From the NCBI GenBank assembly GCA_023405815.1, contig JAEXXM010000047.1, positions 1 to 57,638 of the forward strand: a stretch of DNA of 57,638 bases, written 5' to 3'. Below, in pieces: positions 1-11,212 of this stretch. The translations under genes were made by a program, and so were the position numbers. Origin of the DNA: Pseudomonadota bacterium. Its GTDB lineage: Bacteria; Pseudomonadota; Alphaproteobacteria; Rhizobiales; Hyphomicrobiaceae. Numbering within the stretch: the first letter of the stretch is position 1; every line of letters begins with the position of its first letter. Under the pieces are notes generated by a model, which saw only the letters and a list, made by a program, of their open reading frames with translations, was not told where the DNA came from and did no database searches.

Positions 1-164
1 CCCCCGGCCAGCGCCATTGCCAGCGTGATGATCCAATAGAGCGGCTTGCCCGCATATTCGGGAAAGTTGACCGACTCGCGGAGCTGGTACCATTTCGCAA
101 GCTCGGCCAGGAGGCCGCCGGCGGTGCCGACCAGAAAGACCTCGGTGAAACCTGAAACGGTCAT
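1..164 (-). CDS. Partial membrane protein (N-terminus only)
   Basis: The reading frame starts with ATG at 164 and runs off the left edge of the window, giving 54 visible residues. A strong ribosome site, GGGAGG, lies about six bases upstream of the ATG. The visible part has a hydrophobic stretch near residues 6-19 and a second one beginning near residue 44, so a small inner-membrane protein is likely. I do not recognise the family. It is divergent from the UPF0178 gene at 278, so the intervening 113 bases probably hold both promoters. Confidence 0.6.
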   Translation of the reverse strand, partial: MTVSGFTEVFLVGTAGGLLAELAKWYQLRESVNFPEYAGKPLYWIITLAMALAG

Positions 165-277
165 GGAAACCTCCCTCGCAAAAAATGTCTAAAGCAATGA
201 GCATGGCACCGCGCCAATATACTGCGCGCGTGTAACGTGCATTCTATCATCCGCATCGAAAGTCGGGAACGCATCAA

Positions 278-748
278 GTGAGCGATAAGGCGCCCATTGC
301 CATCTACGTTGATGCCGACGCGTGCCCGGTGAAGGACGAGGCGCTGCGCGTCGCCGAGCGGTACGCCCTCGTCATCTATTTCGTCTCCAATTCCTGGATG
401 CGGCTCCCCGAAAGCCCGCTCGTGAAGCGCATCGTCGTCTCCGATGGACCAGATGCCGCCGACGATTGGATCGCCGATAGCATCGGCGCCTGTGATATTG
501 CCGTAACCGCCGACATTCCGCTCGCGGCCCGCTGCCTGAAAAGAGGCGCCGAGGTGATCGGACCCACGGGCAAGCCGTTCACGGAAAGCGGCATCGGCAT
601 GGCGCTCGCCATGCGCGAGCTGTCCGCGCACTTACGCGAGACGGGCGAGAGCAAAGGCTACAATGCCGCGTTCACGCGTGCCGATCGCTCGCGCTTCCTG
701 GAGGCGCTGGAGCTCGCCGTGCAGCGGGCGCGACGCAAGCCTGCGTGA
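278..748 (+). CDS. UPF0178 / YaiI family protein (DUF188)
   Basis: This 156-residue protein starts with GTG. It carries the hallmarks of the YaiI/YqxD (UPF0178) family: the N-terminal IYVDADACPVKDE segment, a central SDGPDAADDWI segment, and a C-terminal basic tail. The conserved acidic residues near the N-terminus recall PIN-like nucleases, but no activity is established for the family to my knowledge. The length is usual for the family. It stands alone, 103 bases before the NhaA fusion gene on the same strand. The family call is firm; the function is unknown. Confidence 0.9.
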   Translation: MSDKAPIAIYVDADACPVKDEALRVAERYALVIYFVSNSWMRLPESPLVKRIVVSDGPDAADDWIADSIGACDIAVTADIPLAARCLKRGAEVIGPTGKPFTESGIGMALAMRELSAHLRETGESKGYNAAFTRADRSRFLEALELAVQRARRKPA

Positions 749-851
749 AAGCGGCGCAGCCGCCCGACACACTTGGGTGACTTGAGCCGATAGCCCATGT
801 AGGTATCGCAACAAGAGCCCTCCGGAACGAGCCCACACCAAAAGAGGCAAA

Positions 852-2699
852 GTGAACCATACGCTGCCGAGCAATCGCCTCGACCGCCCGGTTGGGGCTG
901 GGGACCACACGCTGGGATCGCCCGGCGCCCCGATCACGCTGGTGGAGTACGGCAGCTACGCCTGCCCCTACTGCCGCGCCGCCAATGCGCGCATCACCGA
1001 GGTGCGCAACGAGCTGGGGGACCGGCTGTTCTACGCCTTCAGGCATCGGCCGCTGACGGGAAGCGATCTTGCGCGCCGCGCTGCCGAGCTGGTCGAGCGC
1101 GCGCCCGATGACGACAGCTTCTGGGATGCACACGTCAAGCTCATGTCGCGCTCGCCGAGTCTGACCGAGGAGGATCTGCGCGTCGTTGCCGACGATCTCG
1201 GCGTCGAGGTGCCGCCGGCGGAGCCGACATCGGCGGAATGGCAGGCGGCGGCCGATCGCGTCATGGCCGACGAGCTCAGCGCGCGCGCCAGCGGCGTGAT
1301 GATGACGCCGACCTTCTTCATGAACGGGCGCCGCTACGACGGCCCCTGGGACGAAAGCTCGTTCCTAGATGCGATGCTCGGGAGGCTCGGTCACCGCTTC
1401 CGCGCCGCCGCGCTCGACTTCGCGAGCTGGGGCCCTTCCGCGGGCGTGCTTCTGCTGCTGTCGACGGTCGTCGCGATCGCCATCACCAATTCGGGCTGGG
1501 GGCACGCGTTCGAGGAATTCTGGGAGCAGTACGTCGGCATCTCCTTCGGCGCTGCCAATTTCAAGATGTCGGTGCGGCACTGGGTGAACGATGGTCTGCT
1601 GACGATCTTCTTCCTCGTCGTCGGCCTCGAGATAAAGCGCGAGTTCACCGTCGGCCATCTCGCGAGCCGGCGGTCGGCGGCATTGCCGGTCGCCGCCGCG
1701 ATCGGCGGAATGGCCGTGCCGGCTGCGCTCTATGCCCTCGTCATCCCAGCGGGACCCTGGGTGCACGGATGGGGCGTGCCGATGGCGACCGACACCGCCT
1801 TCGCCGTTGCTCTCATCGTCATGATGGGGCCCCGGGTGCCCGTCGAGCTGCGCATCTTCCTGACCGCCGCCGCCATCGTCGACGACATCGGCGCCATCGC
1901 CGTTGTCGCCGTCTTCTACTCGAGCGCCATCGACTGGACCTATCTCGGTGCAGCGCTGGTCGTGACCGCGGGCCTCGCCGCTCTCAACCGGTCGCACATC
2001 TATCGCGTCTCGCCGTACGTCCTGCTCGGCATCCTGCTGTGGGCCTGCGTCCATGCCGGCGGCCTGCACGCCACGCTGGCTGGCGTCATCCTGGCGCTGT
2101 TCATCCCGACGCGCCCGCCTCCCAACCTCGAGGCGCTCACCGCGCAGCTCAACGGCATCGTCACGGCCGAGGCCGAGCACGGCGACGAGGTGTTGCGCCG
2201 CGGCCCGTCGCTACCGGCACTGCGCGCCATTGACGGCATATTCGACCGCATGGAGTCGCCGGCCGACCGCCTCTTGCGCCATGCGGGCGCGCGTTCGAGC
2301 TACGTGATCCTGCCGCTGTTCGCGCTGGCGAATGCCGGTGTGCCGCTCGGCATGGGCGTCGTGGCCGGGCACGAGCAGCTTATGCTCGCCATTATCGCCG
2401 GTCTCGTCGTCGGCAAGCCGCTCGGCCTCGTCGCAGCTTCCGCTTTGGCGGTGTGGGCTGGACTGGCGAGCAAGTCGGCCGGCTACACCTGGCGGCAGCT
2501 CGCCGGCGCAGGCGCCTTGGCCGGCATCGGATTCACCATGTCGCTGTTCATCGCCGGACAATCGTTCCCGGGTGCATCCGACTTTGCAGCGGCGAAGATC
2601 GCGGTGTTCGCCGCCTCGGTGATATCGGCGATCATCGGCGTCGCCGTTCTGTGGAAGCCCGCAGCCGTGCCCGAGGCGGAACAGGCCGAGGCGGCCTAG
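852..2699 (+). CDS. nhaA: Na+/H+ antiporter NhaA with N-terminal DsbA-like domain
   Basis: The 615-residue protein starts with GTG. Residues 1-175 form a DsbA/thioredoxin-like domain with a C38-P-Y-C41 redox motif. Residues from about 190 onward are an NhaA antiporter of ten or more membrane segments. The three transport aspartates are present: D314 in MATDTAFA and D344-D345 in DDIGAI. Their spacing of 30 and 31 residues equals that of D133, D163 and D164 in E. coli NhaA. NhaA exchanges about two protons for one sodium across the inner membrane. The DsbA part has no signal peptide of its own, so its side of the membrane depends on the antiporter topology. It converges on the next gene with a four-base overlap. 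Confidence 0.95.
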   Translation: MNHTLPSNRLDRPVGAGDHTLGSPGAPITLVEYGSYACPYCRAANARITEVRNELGDRLFYAFRHRPLTGSDLARRAAELVERAPDDDSFWDAHVKLMSRSPSLTEEDLRVVADDLGVEVPPAEPTSAEWQAAADRVMADELSARASGVMMTPTFFMNGRRYDGPWDESSFLDAMLGRLGHRFRAAALDFASWGPSAGVLLLLSTVVAIAITNSGWGHAFEEFWEQYVGISFGAANFKMSVRHWVNDGLLTIFFLVVGLEIKREFTVGHLASRRSAALPVAAAIGGMAVPAALYALVIPAGPWVHGWGVPMATDTAFAVALIVMMGPRVPVELRIFLTAAAIVDDIGAIAVVAVFYSSAIDWTYLGAALVVTAGLAALNRSHIYRVSPYVLLGILLWACVHAGGLHATLAGVILALFIPTRPPPNLEALTAQLNGIVTAEAEHGDEVLRRGPSLPALRAIDGIFDRMESPADRLLRHAGARSSYVILPLFALANAGVPLGMGVVAGHEQLMLAIIAGLVVGKPLGLVAASALAVWAGLASKSAGYTWRQLAGAGALAGIGFTMSLFIAGQSFPGASDFAAAKIAVFAASVISAIIGVAVLWKPAAVPEAEQAEAA

Positions 2700-3676
2700 C
2701 TGCGCGCATAGACAGGGATGAGGAACCGTGCCGAGTAGTTGACCGCACGCGGCGCGCCGGGTTGGGCCGGCTTGGGCATGCGCTCGTGGTCGGTGTGCAC
2801 GGCGAGCGCCCACTGGATGCCGGCGCCCTCCTCGTCGAGCGCGCACGGTGGCTTGTCGTCGGGCAGCGGCACATCGATGGGGATGGTGGTCGTGCCGTCC
2901 TTCAGACGCATCATGCGGTCGGCATCGATCGGGTAGGCGCGCGACCAAATCGTCTCGGTGTCCCACTCGCGGGTGCGCCGCCCTGAACTCTGCGTCCAGT
3001 ACCAGTAGCGGCGCTCGCAGACGAGCTCCACCTCCAGCGGTACAAGCGAAGGCATACGGGTGACGATGCGGCCGCGGAACTCGTCGCCGAGATAGCCGGG
3101 CAGTGTGTCGATGTGCAGCGTCGAGGCCCCATAGCGCCACCAGTGCAACGTCGCGCCGATGGCACAGAGGACGCCGATCAGCCCGCACAATGGAAAAACG
3201 ACCGCGAACGCCGCATCAGTCCAGGACTCGTGAACCGCAGAGATGATCTTGTCCCAGTTGACGGTCCAGATGAACGCGCAGATGCCGTTCCAGCCGACCG
3301 ACCACACCCAGAGGAAGATCGCCACGGCGAGGCTGGCGCGGTCGGTGACCTTCCGCTGCGCCCAGGCCTCGTCGAGCATCCAAGGCGCATCGGGATGAAG
3401 CGCGGCACGCCGCGTCGTGCGGGCGTCGCGCATCGGCATTACGGCGTAGCGGAAGTAGAAGTAGCCGACGCCGATGACGCTCAGGATCAGGCTGAAAGCG
3501 AAGATCGCGATCGCCGTCGGCAAGTCGGCGTCGCCGCGCCGGTAGGCACCGATCACCCCGACCTGCGCCATGATGCCGAGCACGGCCGCAAAGCCGAATC
3601 CGCCGAACGTGAAGATGGTGCCGAATGTCTCGGCGATGCGCGCCGAGATCCCCCGCGAGGACGTGTCGTCCGCCAC
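2696..3676 (-). CDS. Hypothetical multi-pass membrane protein
   Basis: The 326-residue protein has hydrophobic stretches near residues 21-45, 55-75, 115-140 and 150-172. A soluble C-terminal part of about 150 residues follows, rich in Trp and Tyr around residues 220-240 (ERRYWYWTQSSGRRTREW). The pattern of membrane segments followed by a beta-rich domain is like that of DUF3592-type proteins, but I cannot assign the family. Its stop overlaps the stop of the convergent nhaA gene by four bases. It lies downstream of a second unknown gene on the same strand, with 84 bases between them. Confidence 0.7.
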   Translation of the reverse strand: MADDTSSRGISARIAETFGTIFTFGGFGFAAVLGIMAQVGVIGAYRRGDADLPTAIAIFAFSLILSVIGVGYFYFRYAVMPMRDARTTRRAALHPDAPWMLDEAWAQRKVTDRASLAVAIFLWVWSVGWNGICAFIWTVNWDKIISAVHESWTDAAFAVVFPLCGLIGVLCAIGATLHWWRYGASTLHIDTLPGYLGDEFRGRIVTRMPSLVPLEVELVCERRYWYWTQSSGRRTREWDTETIWSRAYPIDADRMMRLKDGTTTIPIDVPLPDDKPPCALDEEGAGIQWALAVHTDHERMPKPAQPGAPRAVNYSARFLIPVYARS

Positions 3677-3760
3677 TGTGTTCCTTCCCCCCTGCCTCTG
3701 CCTTCCGGCGGGTCGACTGCTAGCTTGTCGCCGCGAGATTTGGAAGGCGCATCGTGCCTC

Positions 3761-4432
3761 TCAGTTCTGCGGGAACCCCGAGCGGAAGATCGGCTGCCCC
3801 GAGCGGATGCGCGACTTGAGCTCCTCGCTCAGGTCGTCGACGGGCTGTATCGTGCCGTCGTCCTCCTCGTAGAAGAATTCCGGCAGCAGATGGTGGTGCG
3901 CCTCACCGTTCCAGAGCACCGCGAGCGGCCCTTTCACGGGCGCGGCAATGTCGTAGGGCTGGTCGTCGATGACGATGCCGTTCGCCGAGCTGCCGCCCCA
4001 GGCGCGGAAGCTGCCGTGATTGTATTCGCAGTAGATAATGCCGGTCGCGCCGAGCGGGCCGACGACAATGATCGGCGCGCCGCCCTTGATGATGTGCCGC
4101 ACCGAGAGGGCGCCGAGCACGACGAGGAACGGGCCGCCATCGGTGTCGTCGTTGAGTATGTCGCCGGCAACCCTCAGGTCGCCGAGGGCGATGATGCCGC
4201 GATAGGTTCGGCCGCCGTGGGCGGCCGCATCGTAATCGAGCTTCAGATCGCCGCTGATCCTGGCGCCGTCCGGAAGCAGCAGGATGCCGCCGCGGTCATA
4301 TTCGTCGGCAAGGCAGAGCTCGTCATCGAGGGCGATCTGCAGGTCGCGCCCGGCAAGGTGACCTGCAAGGATCGGCGCCAGGAGCGCGTGCGCCTCCTCG
4401 GGTGGAATGAGCTCTGCGTCTAGAATGTGCAT
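3761..4432 (-). CDS. Hypothetical cytosolic protein, beta-rich
   Basis: The 223-residue protein has no signal peptide and no membrane segment. Its middle part (about residues 45-150) alternates short hydrophobic strands with Gly and Asp turns (GRTYRGIIALGDLRVAGDIL, then GALSVRHIIKGGAPIIVVGP), which suggests a right-handed beta-solenoid like the bactofilin-type fold. The C-terminus is acidic and then basic. I do not recognise a named family. Repeats of the form hydrophobic-Gly-Asp-Leu with a period near 20 residues are the visible basis for the fold guess. Confidence 0.65.
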   Translation of the reverse strand: MHILDAELIPPEEAHALLAPILAGHLAGRDLQIALDDELCLADEYDRGGILLLPDGARISGDLKLDYDAAAHGGRTYRGIIALGDLRVAGDILNDDTDGGPFLVVLGALSVRHIIKGGAPIIVVGPLGATGIIYCEYNHGSFRAWGGSSANGIVIDDQPYDIAAPVKGPLAVLWNGEAHHHLLPEFFYEEDDGTIQPVDDLSEELKSRIRSGQPIFRSGFPQN

Positions 4433-4486
4433 TTCGGGTCCGGCTGTCGCGGAACCCGGTCTCTACGACATGCTCTCGTGGGTGCC

Positions 4487-4502
4487 TGTTTCCCGCGGAA
4501 CA
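4487..4502. other. ParB parS-like palindrome (weak candidate)
   Basis: TGTTTCCCGCGGAACA is a near-perfect 16-base palindrome in the gap between two minus-strand genes. It matches the general parS pattern TGTTNCACGTGNAACA at 12 of 14 fixed positions. The two mismatches are the symmetric inner A and T. By a rough count a match this good is expected about 0.2 times in a window of this size, so it may be chance. Confidence 0.2.
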
Positions 4503-4513
4503 GCCCGGCGCTG

Positions 4514-5227
4514 CTAGCGCAGGTCGATGCGCTCGGCGCCGAGGATCGCTCCCGGCCGCGCAGGCGTTCCTTCCTGCACGAGGACGACGGCACCGTCGTA
4601 GCGCTCGCCCTCAGGCAGCTTCGCTTTGAAAGCGACCGGCGCGCCCGACCAGGCGCCGAGCGGGATGATCTCGCGCACGATGTTCGTATACGTCAGCTTG
4701 CTGTGCGCGTTCTCGCCGCGGCCGACCGCGACCTGTCGCGAGGCGAGATAAGGCAAGAGCACGACCGTCGCATGCGGGCTGCCGGGCTTGGCGGCGTCGA
4801 TTGCGACTTCGATCCCGGCGCCGTCCTGCTTTGCCGCAATCGGCAGCCGCGGCGGCGTCGTCGTTGCGGCGGAAGCGTCGATCGCGGCGCGCATCGCGCC
4901 GTTGGCGTGCTCGCTGCCGTTGACGACCACCTGCGGGGTGTAGACCTGGCCGTCACCGCGCTTTCTGGCGTAGGCGTACTGGCGCTCAGTGAACACGTGC
5001 TTGGCGAACGTGTCCTTCCAGCCGAGTCGATCCCAATAGTCGACCGGTAGCGACAACACGATGAATTGCGGATCGTGCGCGAGCTTTTCCAGCAGGCGGT
5101 CGGCCGGAGGGCACGATGAGCAGCCCTGGCTGGTGAACAACTCGAGCACGGTGCGCGGTTCGGCGTCGGCTGCATCGGCCGATAGAGCGAGGCCTATAAT
5201 CAATGCGGCGAGAGCGCGGGCGTGCAT
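4514..5227 (-). CDS. Exported DUF1223 thioredoxin-like protein, copy 1
   Basis: I place the start at the ATG at 5227, because GGAG lies about eight bases upstream and the resulting 237-residue protein begins with a good signal peptide (cleavage near residue 22). An in-frame start 27 bases further upstream would spoil the signal. The mature part carries LELFTSQGCSSCPPAD with C36 and C39 as a CxxC pair, and the YTPQVVVNG segment typical of DUF1223. These proteins have a thioredoxin-like N-terminal fold, but the reaction is not known to me. A paralog lies at 5766-6491 with the same Cys positions. Confidence 0.85.
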   Translation of the reverse strand: MHARALAALIIGLALSADAADAEPRTVLELFTSQGCSSCPPADRLLEKLAHDPQFIVLSLPVDYWDRLGWKDTFAKHVFTERQYAYARKRGDGQVYTPQVVVNGSEHANGAMRAAIDASAATTTPPRLPIAAKQDGAGIEVAIDAAKPGSPHATVVLLPYLASRQVAVGRGENAHSKLTYTNIVREIIPLGAWSGAPVAFKAKLPEGERYDGAVVLVQEGTPARPGAILGAERIDLR

Positions 5228-5299
5228 AAGCCATCTCCAGTGCTGTCCTAGCACTAGTTCGCTCGCGATGGGCCGGCGTTACGTCACTGAAGCGGGAGC

Positions 5300-5734
5300 T
5301 CAACCGACTGCCAGCACGCCGCGCTCGTCCTTGGCAAAGAACGGGTTATGCGCGACCTCCCACAGATGGCCGTCGGGGTCGGCGAAGTATCCCGAATAGC
5401 CACCCCAGAAGACCTCCTGCCCCGGCTTGACCATCCTGCCGCCCGCGGCGACTGCCCGCGCGATCATGGCATCAACGTGAGCGGGTGAGTCGAGATTGCA
5501 CGCGAGCGCGATCCCGGCAAAGCCGCTTCCGGCCGAGTCTACCGTCGCGTCCTCGGCCAGAGCGGTGCGCGGATAGAGTGCGAGAACGCATCCTGGCATC
5601 TGGAAGAACGCGACCTCGTCGGTGCTTTGTGGGGCGATGGCGAGCCCCATCGCGGTGTAGAACGCACGCGCGCGGCCAAGGTCGGCGACACCGAGCGTGA
5701 CGAGCGACAGCCCGAGCGCTGGAGGGGTGGTCAT
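5300..5734 (-). CDS. VOC family (glyoxalase/dioxygenase fold) protein
   Basis: The 144-residue protein has the two-module VOC fold: an N-terminal half from LVTLGVADLGRARAFYTAMG and a C-terminal half ending in GYFADPDGHLWEVAHNP. The DPDGHLWEV segment with its Glu is the usual metal-ligand end of VOC enzymes. GAGG precedes the ATG by six bases. It sits between the two DUF1223 genes on the same strand, with gaps of 72 and 31 bases, so the three may be cotranscribed. The substrate cannot be read from the sequence. Confidence 0.85.
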   Translation of the reverse strand: MTTPPALGLSLVTLGVADLGRARAFYTAMGLAIAPQSTDEVAFFQMPGCVLALYPRTALAEDATVDSAGSGFAGIALACNLDSPAHVDAMIARAVAAGGRMVKPGQEVFWGGYSGYFADPDGHLWEVAHNPFFAKDERGVLAVG

Positions 5735-5765
5735 CGATACCTCGAGCCTGCAGGCTCGTCCCGTT

Positions 5766-6491
5766 TCAGGCCTTCGTGCGATTGCCTATTTGAATGCGCG
5801 TCGCACCGATGATCGCGCCGGGCCGCTCGGGCGTTCCAGCCTGCAGCAGCACGACGATGCCGTCATAGCCCGTGTAATCCTTGAGCGCGAGCCGCTGTTT
5901 CACCGGCGACCCGCTCCAGCGGCCGATGGGAACGATGTCGCGCACAAGGTTGGCGTAGTGGATGGTCTCGCCGCCGCGCATCGGGATCTCGCGCGAGGCG
6001 ACATACGGCAGCACGGTGATCACTCCGCCGCTCTCCGCGCCTGCTCCCTTGCCGGCGCCGACCGATACCAGGATGTCCTGGCCGACGGGCGTCGCCTTAA
6101 CCGGAACCGAGATCACGCCTTTCGTCTGCGTGATCGCCTCGGCGATCTCGGCCTGGTCCGCGCCGTTGGCTGGGGCGGCGCCGTTGACGACCGCCTCCGG
6201 CGTATAGAGCGTGTCCTCGTTGCGCACGTCGGCGTAGGCCGCCTGGCGCTCGGTGAACTCGGGCTTCGCGAGCGCATCCTTGCGGCCGGGGCGGTCCCAG
6301 GAATCGACGGGCATCACCAGCGTGATGAGGTCGGGGTTGCGGGCGAGCTTGACGAACAGCGCGTCGGCCGGCGGGCAGGCGGAGCAGAACGGGCTGGTGA
6401 ACAGCTCGACCACCGCGCGCGGGGCTGCTTCGGCCGTCGAGGCGACAGCACCAATCGTCGCCAGAACCAGCGCGAGTTTCTTCCAACGCAT
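5766..6491 (-). CDS. Exported DUF1223 thioredoxin-like protein, copy 2
   Basis: The ATG at 6491 is preferred over a TTG two codons upstream because AGGGA lies eight bases before it. The 241-residue product has a signal peptide to about residue 23 and the LELFTSPFCSACPPAD-type motif (here VELFTSPFCSACPPAD) with C36 and C39. It shares the YTPEAVVNG segment and the ending GTPERPGAIIGATRI with copy 1 at 4514-5227, so the two are clear paralogs that have diverged well. A periplasmic redox role is an inference from the CxxC pair and export signal. Confidence 0.85.
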   Translation of the reverse strand: MRWKKLALVLATIGAVASTAEAAPRAVVELFTSPFCSACPPADALFVKLARNPDLITLVMPVDSWDRPGRKDALAKPEFTERQAAYADVRNEDTLYTPEAVVNGAAPANGADQAEIAEAITQTKGVISVPVKATPVGQDILVSVGAGKGAGAESGGVITVLPYVASREIPMRGGETIHYANLVRDIVPIGRWSGSPVKQRLALKDYTGYDGIVVLLQAGTPERPGAIIGATRIQIGNRTKA

Positions 6492-6667
6492 GCACAATTC
6501 CCTGTCTTTTTGAGCGTCACCCGACTGTCAGTGTTCGTCGCAAATCGCGGCGTCGATGGGGCAGCATGCAGGCAGATGGTTAAGCGGGAGTGCGGCCAAG
6601 TGGATAGGCAGAGGATGCTGCAAAGCCCTGGCTTGAGGCGCGCGCCGCTCGGGGCCATATTCGGGCC

Positions 6668-9595
<2,928 letters not shown>

Positions 9596-9636
9596 TCCAT
9601 CTCGCGCAGCGCGCTATCCCGTGGTATCTAGAGAAC

Positions 9637-9837
9637 ATGACCAAGCTCGAGGAAATCGAAGCCGCAGTTGCTCAGCTCTCGCCCGCGGATCTGAAGAGAC
9701 TCCGCGCGTGGCTCGACGAGCTTGATGAGCGTTTGTTCGACGAGAAGATCGAGCGGGATGCCAAAGCGGGCAAGCTCGACAAAGTTGCGGCGAAGGCGAT
9801 TGCCGAAGACGATGCCGGGACGACATCCGACCTTTAG
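9637..9837 (+). CDS. Small antitoxin-like protein of a RelE/ParE-type pair
   Basis: The 66-residue acidic protein starts at an ATG and reads MTKLEEIEAAVAQLSPADLK, a helical pattern (IEAAVxxLSxxDLxRLRxWL) seen in many small antitoxins of proteobacterial RelE-type pairs. The C-terminal part is charged and probably unfolded, which is the usual toxin-wrapping region. It ends 27 bases before the toxin-like gene on the same strand. The antitoxin role is inferred from its size, this pattern and the neighbour. Confidence 0.7.
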   Translation: MTKLEEIEAAVAQLSPADLKRLRAWLDELDERLFDEKIERDAKAGKLDKVAAKAIAEDDAGTTSDL

Positions 9838-9864
9838 GCCCTGAGAGCATCACGACAGCAGAGC

Positions 9865-10119
9865 ATGGAACACCGGAAGAGCGAAGACTTCCGGCAAGCC
9901 TATCGCGCGTTGCCCGATGATGTCCGAGCGCTGGCGGACAAGAATTTCCGCTTACTCAGGGACGATCCGAAACATCCAGCACTCCGCTTCAAGAAGGTTG
10001 GCCCATATTGGTCTGCTCGCGTCGGGCGTTCGTATAGAGCGCTAGCCGTAGAGCGTCCCTACGGCTTTCTCTGGTTTTGGATCGGCCATCATTCGGACTA
10101 CGACAAGTTGATCGGTTAG
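9865..10119 (+). CDS. RelE/ParE superfamily toxin-like protein
   Basis: The 84-residue basic protein has the compact RelE/ParE fold signature: an N-terminal helix (SEDFRQAYRALPDDVRALA), then strands with LRFKKVGPYWSARVGRSYRALA and a C-terminal FWIGHHSDYDKLIG. The GPYWSARVGRSYRAL stretch with its Arg residues and the final HxxYD are typical of RelE-like mRNA interferases, which cut mRNA at the ribosome. The antitoxin-first order with a 27-base gap supports a type II toxin-antitoxin pair. Activity has to be inferred, since related chromosomal copies are sometimes inactive. Confidence 0.8.
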   Translation: MEHRKSEDFRQAYRALPDDVRALADKNFRLLRDDPKHPALRFKKVGPYWSARVGRSYRALAVERPYGFLWFWIGHHSDYDKLIG

Positions 10120-10306
10120 CGCGCACCGACGCGTCGCGGGAAGCCCGGAAGGCCCGGGCAGTGACGTCGAAAGCGGCGCAGGCTACTCGGTTCGCTGGCC
10201 GGCCGCCCCGCAGGCAACCAGACTTCAAGAACCTTGACGCCAGCTTGGGCTGTGCGCTTCCTCATCGGGCACGCTAAGATTCCGAACCCACCGACGGAGC
10301 AAGCCG

Positions 10307-10951
10307 ATGAGCAGAATTGGGCGCATATTCCTCACCGGCCTCCTGGCCGCGCTGCCGCTGCTGCTCACGATCTTCGTCACCGCCTGGCTGCTGTCGCTGG
10401 TCAACCAGTACTTTGGCCCGAGCAGCGGGTTCGGCCGCCTGCTCGGATCGTTCGGCTTCGGCGTCGGTACGTCCGAGCTTGCGTCCTACCTGATCGGTCT
10501 CGGCCTGATCGTTGCCGCCATTTATGGGCTCGGCCTCGTCGTGCACTCGCGGCTCGGGGCGTGGATCAGCGCGCTGTTCGACCGGATGGTCCGGCGCATA
10601 CCGTTCATCTCCAACGTCTACGACCTGTCGAGCCGCTTCGTGTCGATCGTCGACAGCAAGAACGGCGACAGCCTGAAGGGCATGAGCCCGGCGTGGTGCT
10701 ACTTCGGCGGCAAGCCGAGCGCGGCGGTGCTGGCGCTGCTGCCGTCGAAGACGCCGATCAAGCTGGGCGGCGAGGACTATCTCGGGGTGCTTATCCCCTC
10801 GGCCCCGGTGCCGTTCGGCGGGGCGCTGGTCTACGTTCCCGCCGCATGGGTCGAGCCGGCGGAAGGCGGGATCGACGAGCTGATGAGCGTCTATGTGTCG
10901 ATGGGTATCACGCCGCCGGGGGGAAGCGCGGTGCGCGCCGTATCGGCATAG
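10307..10951 (+). CDS. DUF502 family membrane protein
   Basis: The 214-residue protein has two N-terminal membrane segments (about residues 5-28 and 50-75) and a conserved soluble part with RRIPFISNVYDLSSRFV and the C-terminal VPAAWVEP, GGIDELMSVYVSMGITPP. This is the DUF502 signature. No function is established to my knowledge. It stands alone; the 187 bases upstream show nothing I can name, and a palindromic repeat follows its stop. Confidence 0.88.
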   Translation: MSRIGRIFLTGLLAALPLLLTIFVTAWLLSLVNQYFGPSSGFGRLLGSFGFGVGTSELASYLIGLGLIVAAIYGLGLVVHSRLGAWISALFDRMVRRIPFISNVYDLSSRFVSIVDSKNGDSLKGMSPAWCYFGGKPSAAVLALLPSKTPIKLGGEDYLGVLIPSAPVPFGGALVYVPAAWVEPAEGGIDELMSVYVSMGITPPGGSAVRAVSA

Positions 10952-10970
10952 TTCCATCACCTGCCACAAC

Positions 10971-11137
10971 TGTCATCCTCGGCATAAAGCCGAGGATCCA
11001 GCGTGCAGCACGTACTCAGCGACCGGAGCAGGGGCTGGCTGGGTCCTCGGGACAGCCCGAGGATGAAGTCGAGAGTGGGCACGCCGCTCGGGTGTTCAAT
11101 CCAGCATGCCGGCCTGCGCCGGGATGACGTTGAGAGG
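10971..11137. repeat. Intergenic palindromic repeat cluster (REP-like), copy 1
   Basis: The gap between DUF502 and the deacetylase gene holds two hairpins in a row. CCTCGGC pairs with GCCGAGG across ataaa near 10976-10994, and TCCTCGGG pairs with CCCGAGGA near 11044-11062. A third part at 11113-11137 (CCTGCGC, then ATGACGTTGAGAGGG) is shared almost exactly with the repeat near 29810. The arrangement, hairpins followed by ATCCAGC and ending in GGATGA, is that of the dispersed REP-like elements seen between genes in many Hyphomicrobiales. Confidence 0.7.
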
Positions 11138-11212
11138 GGGTCGTGCGTTAGGGCTACAACTTATCCCCGGGCCACGCACTGCGCGCGCAACTCGCCGCCC
11201 AGCCGCCCGCCC

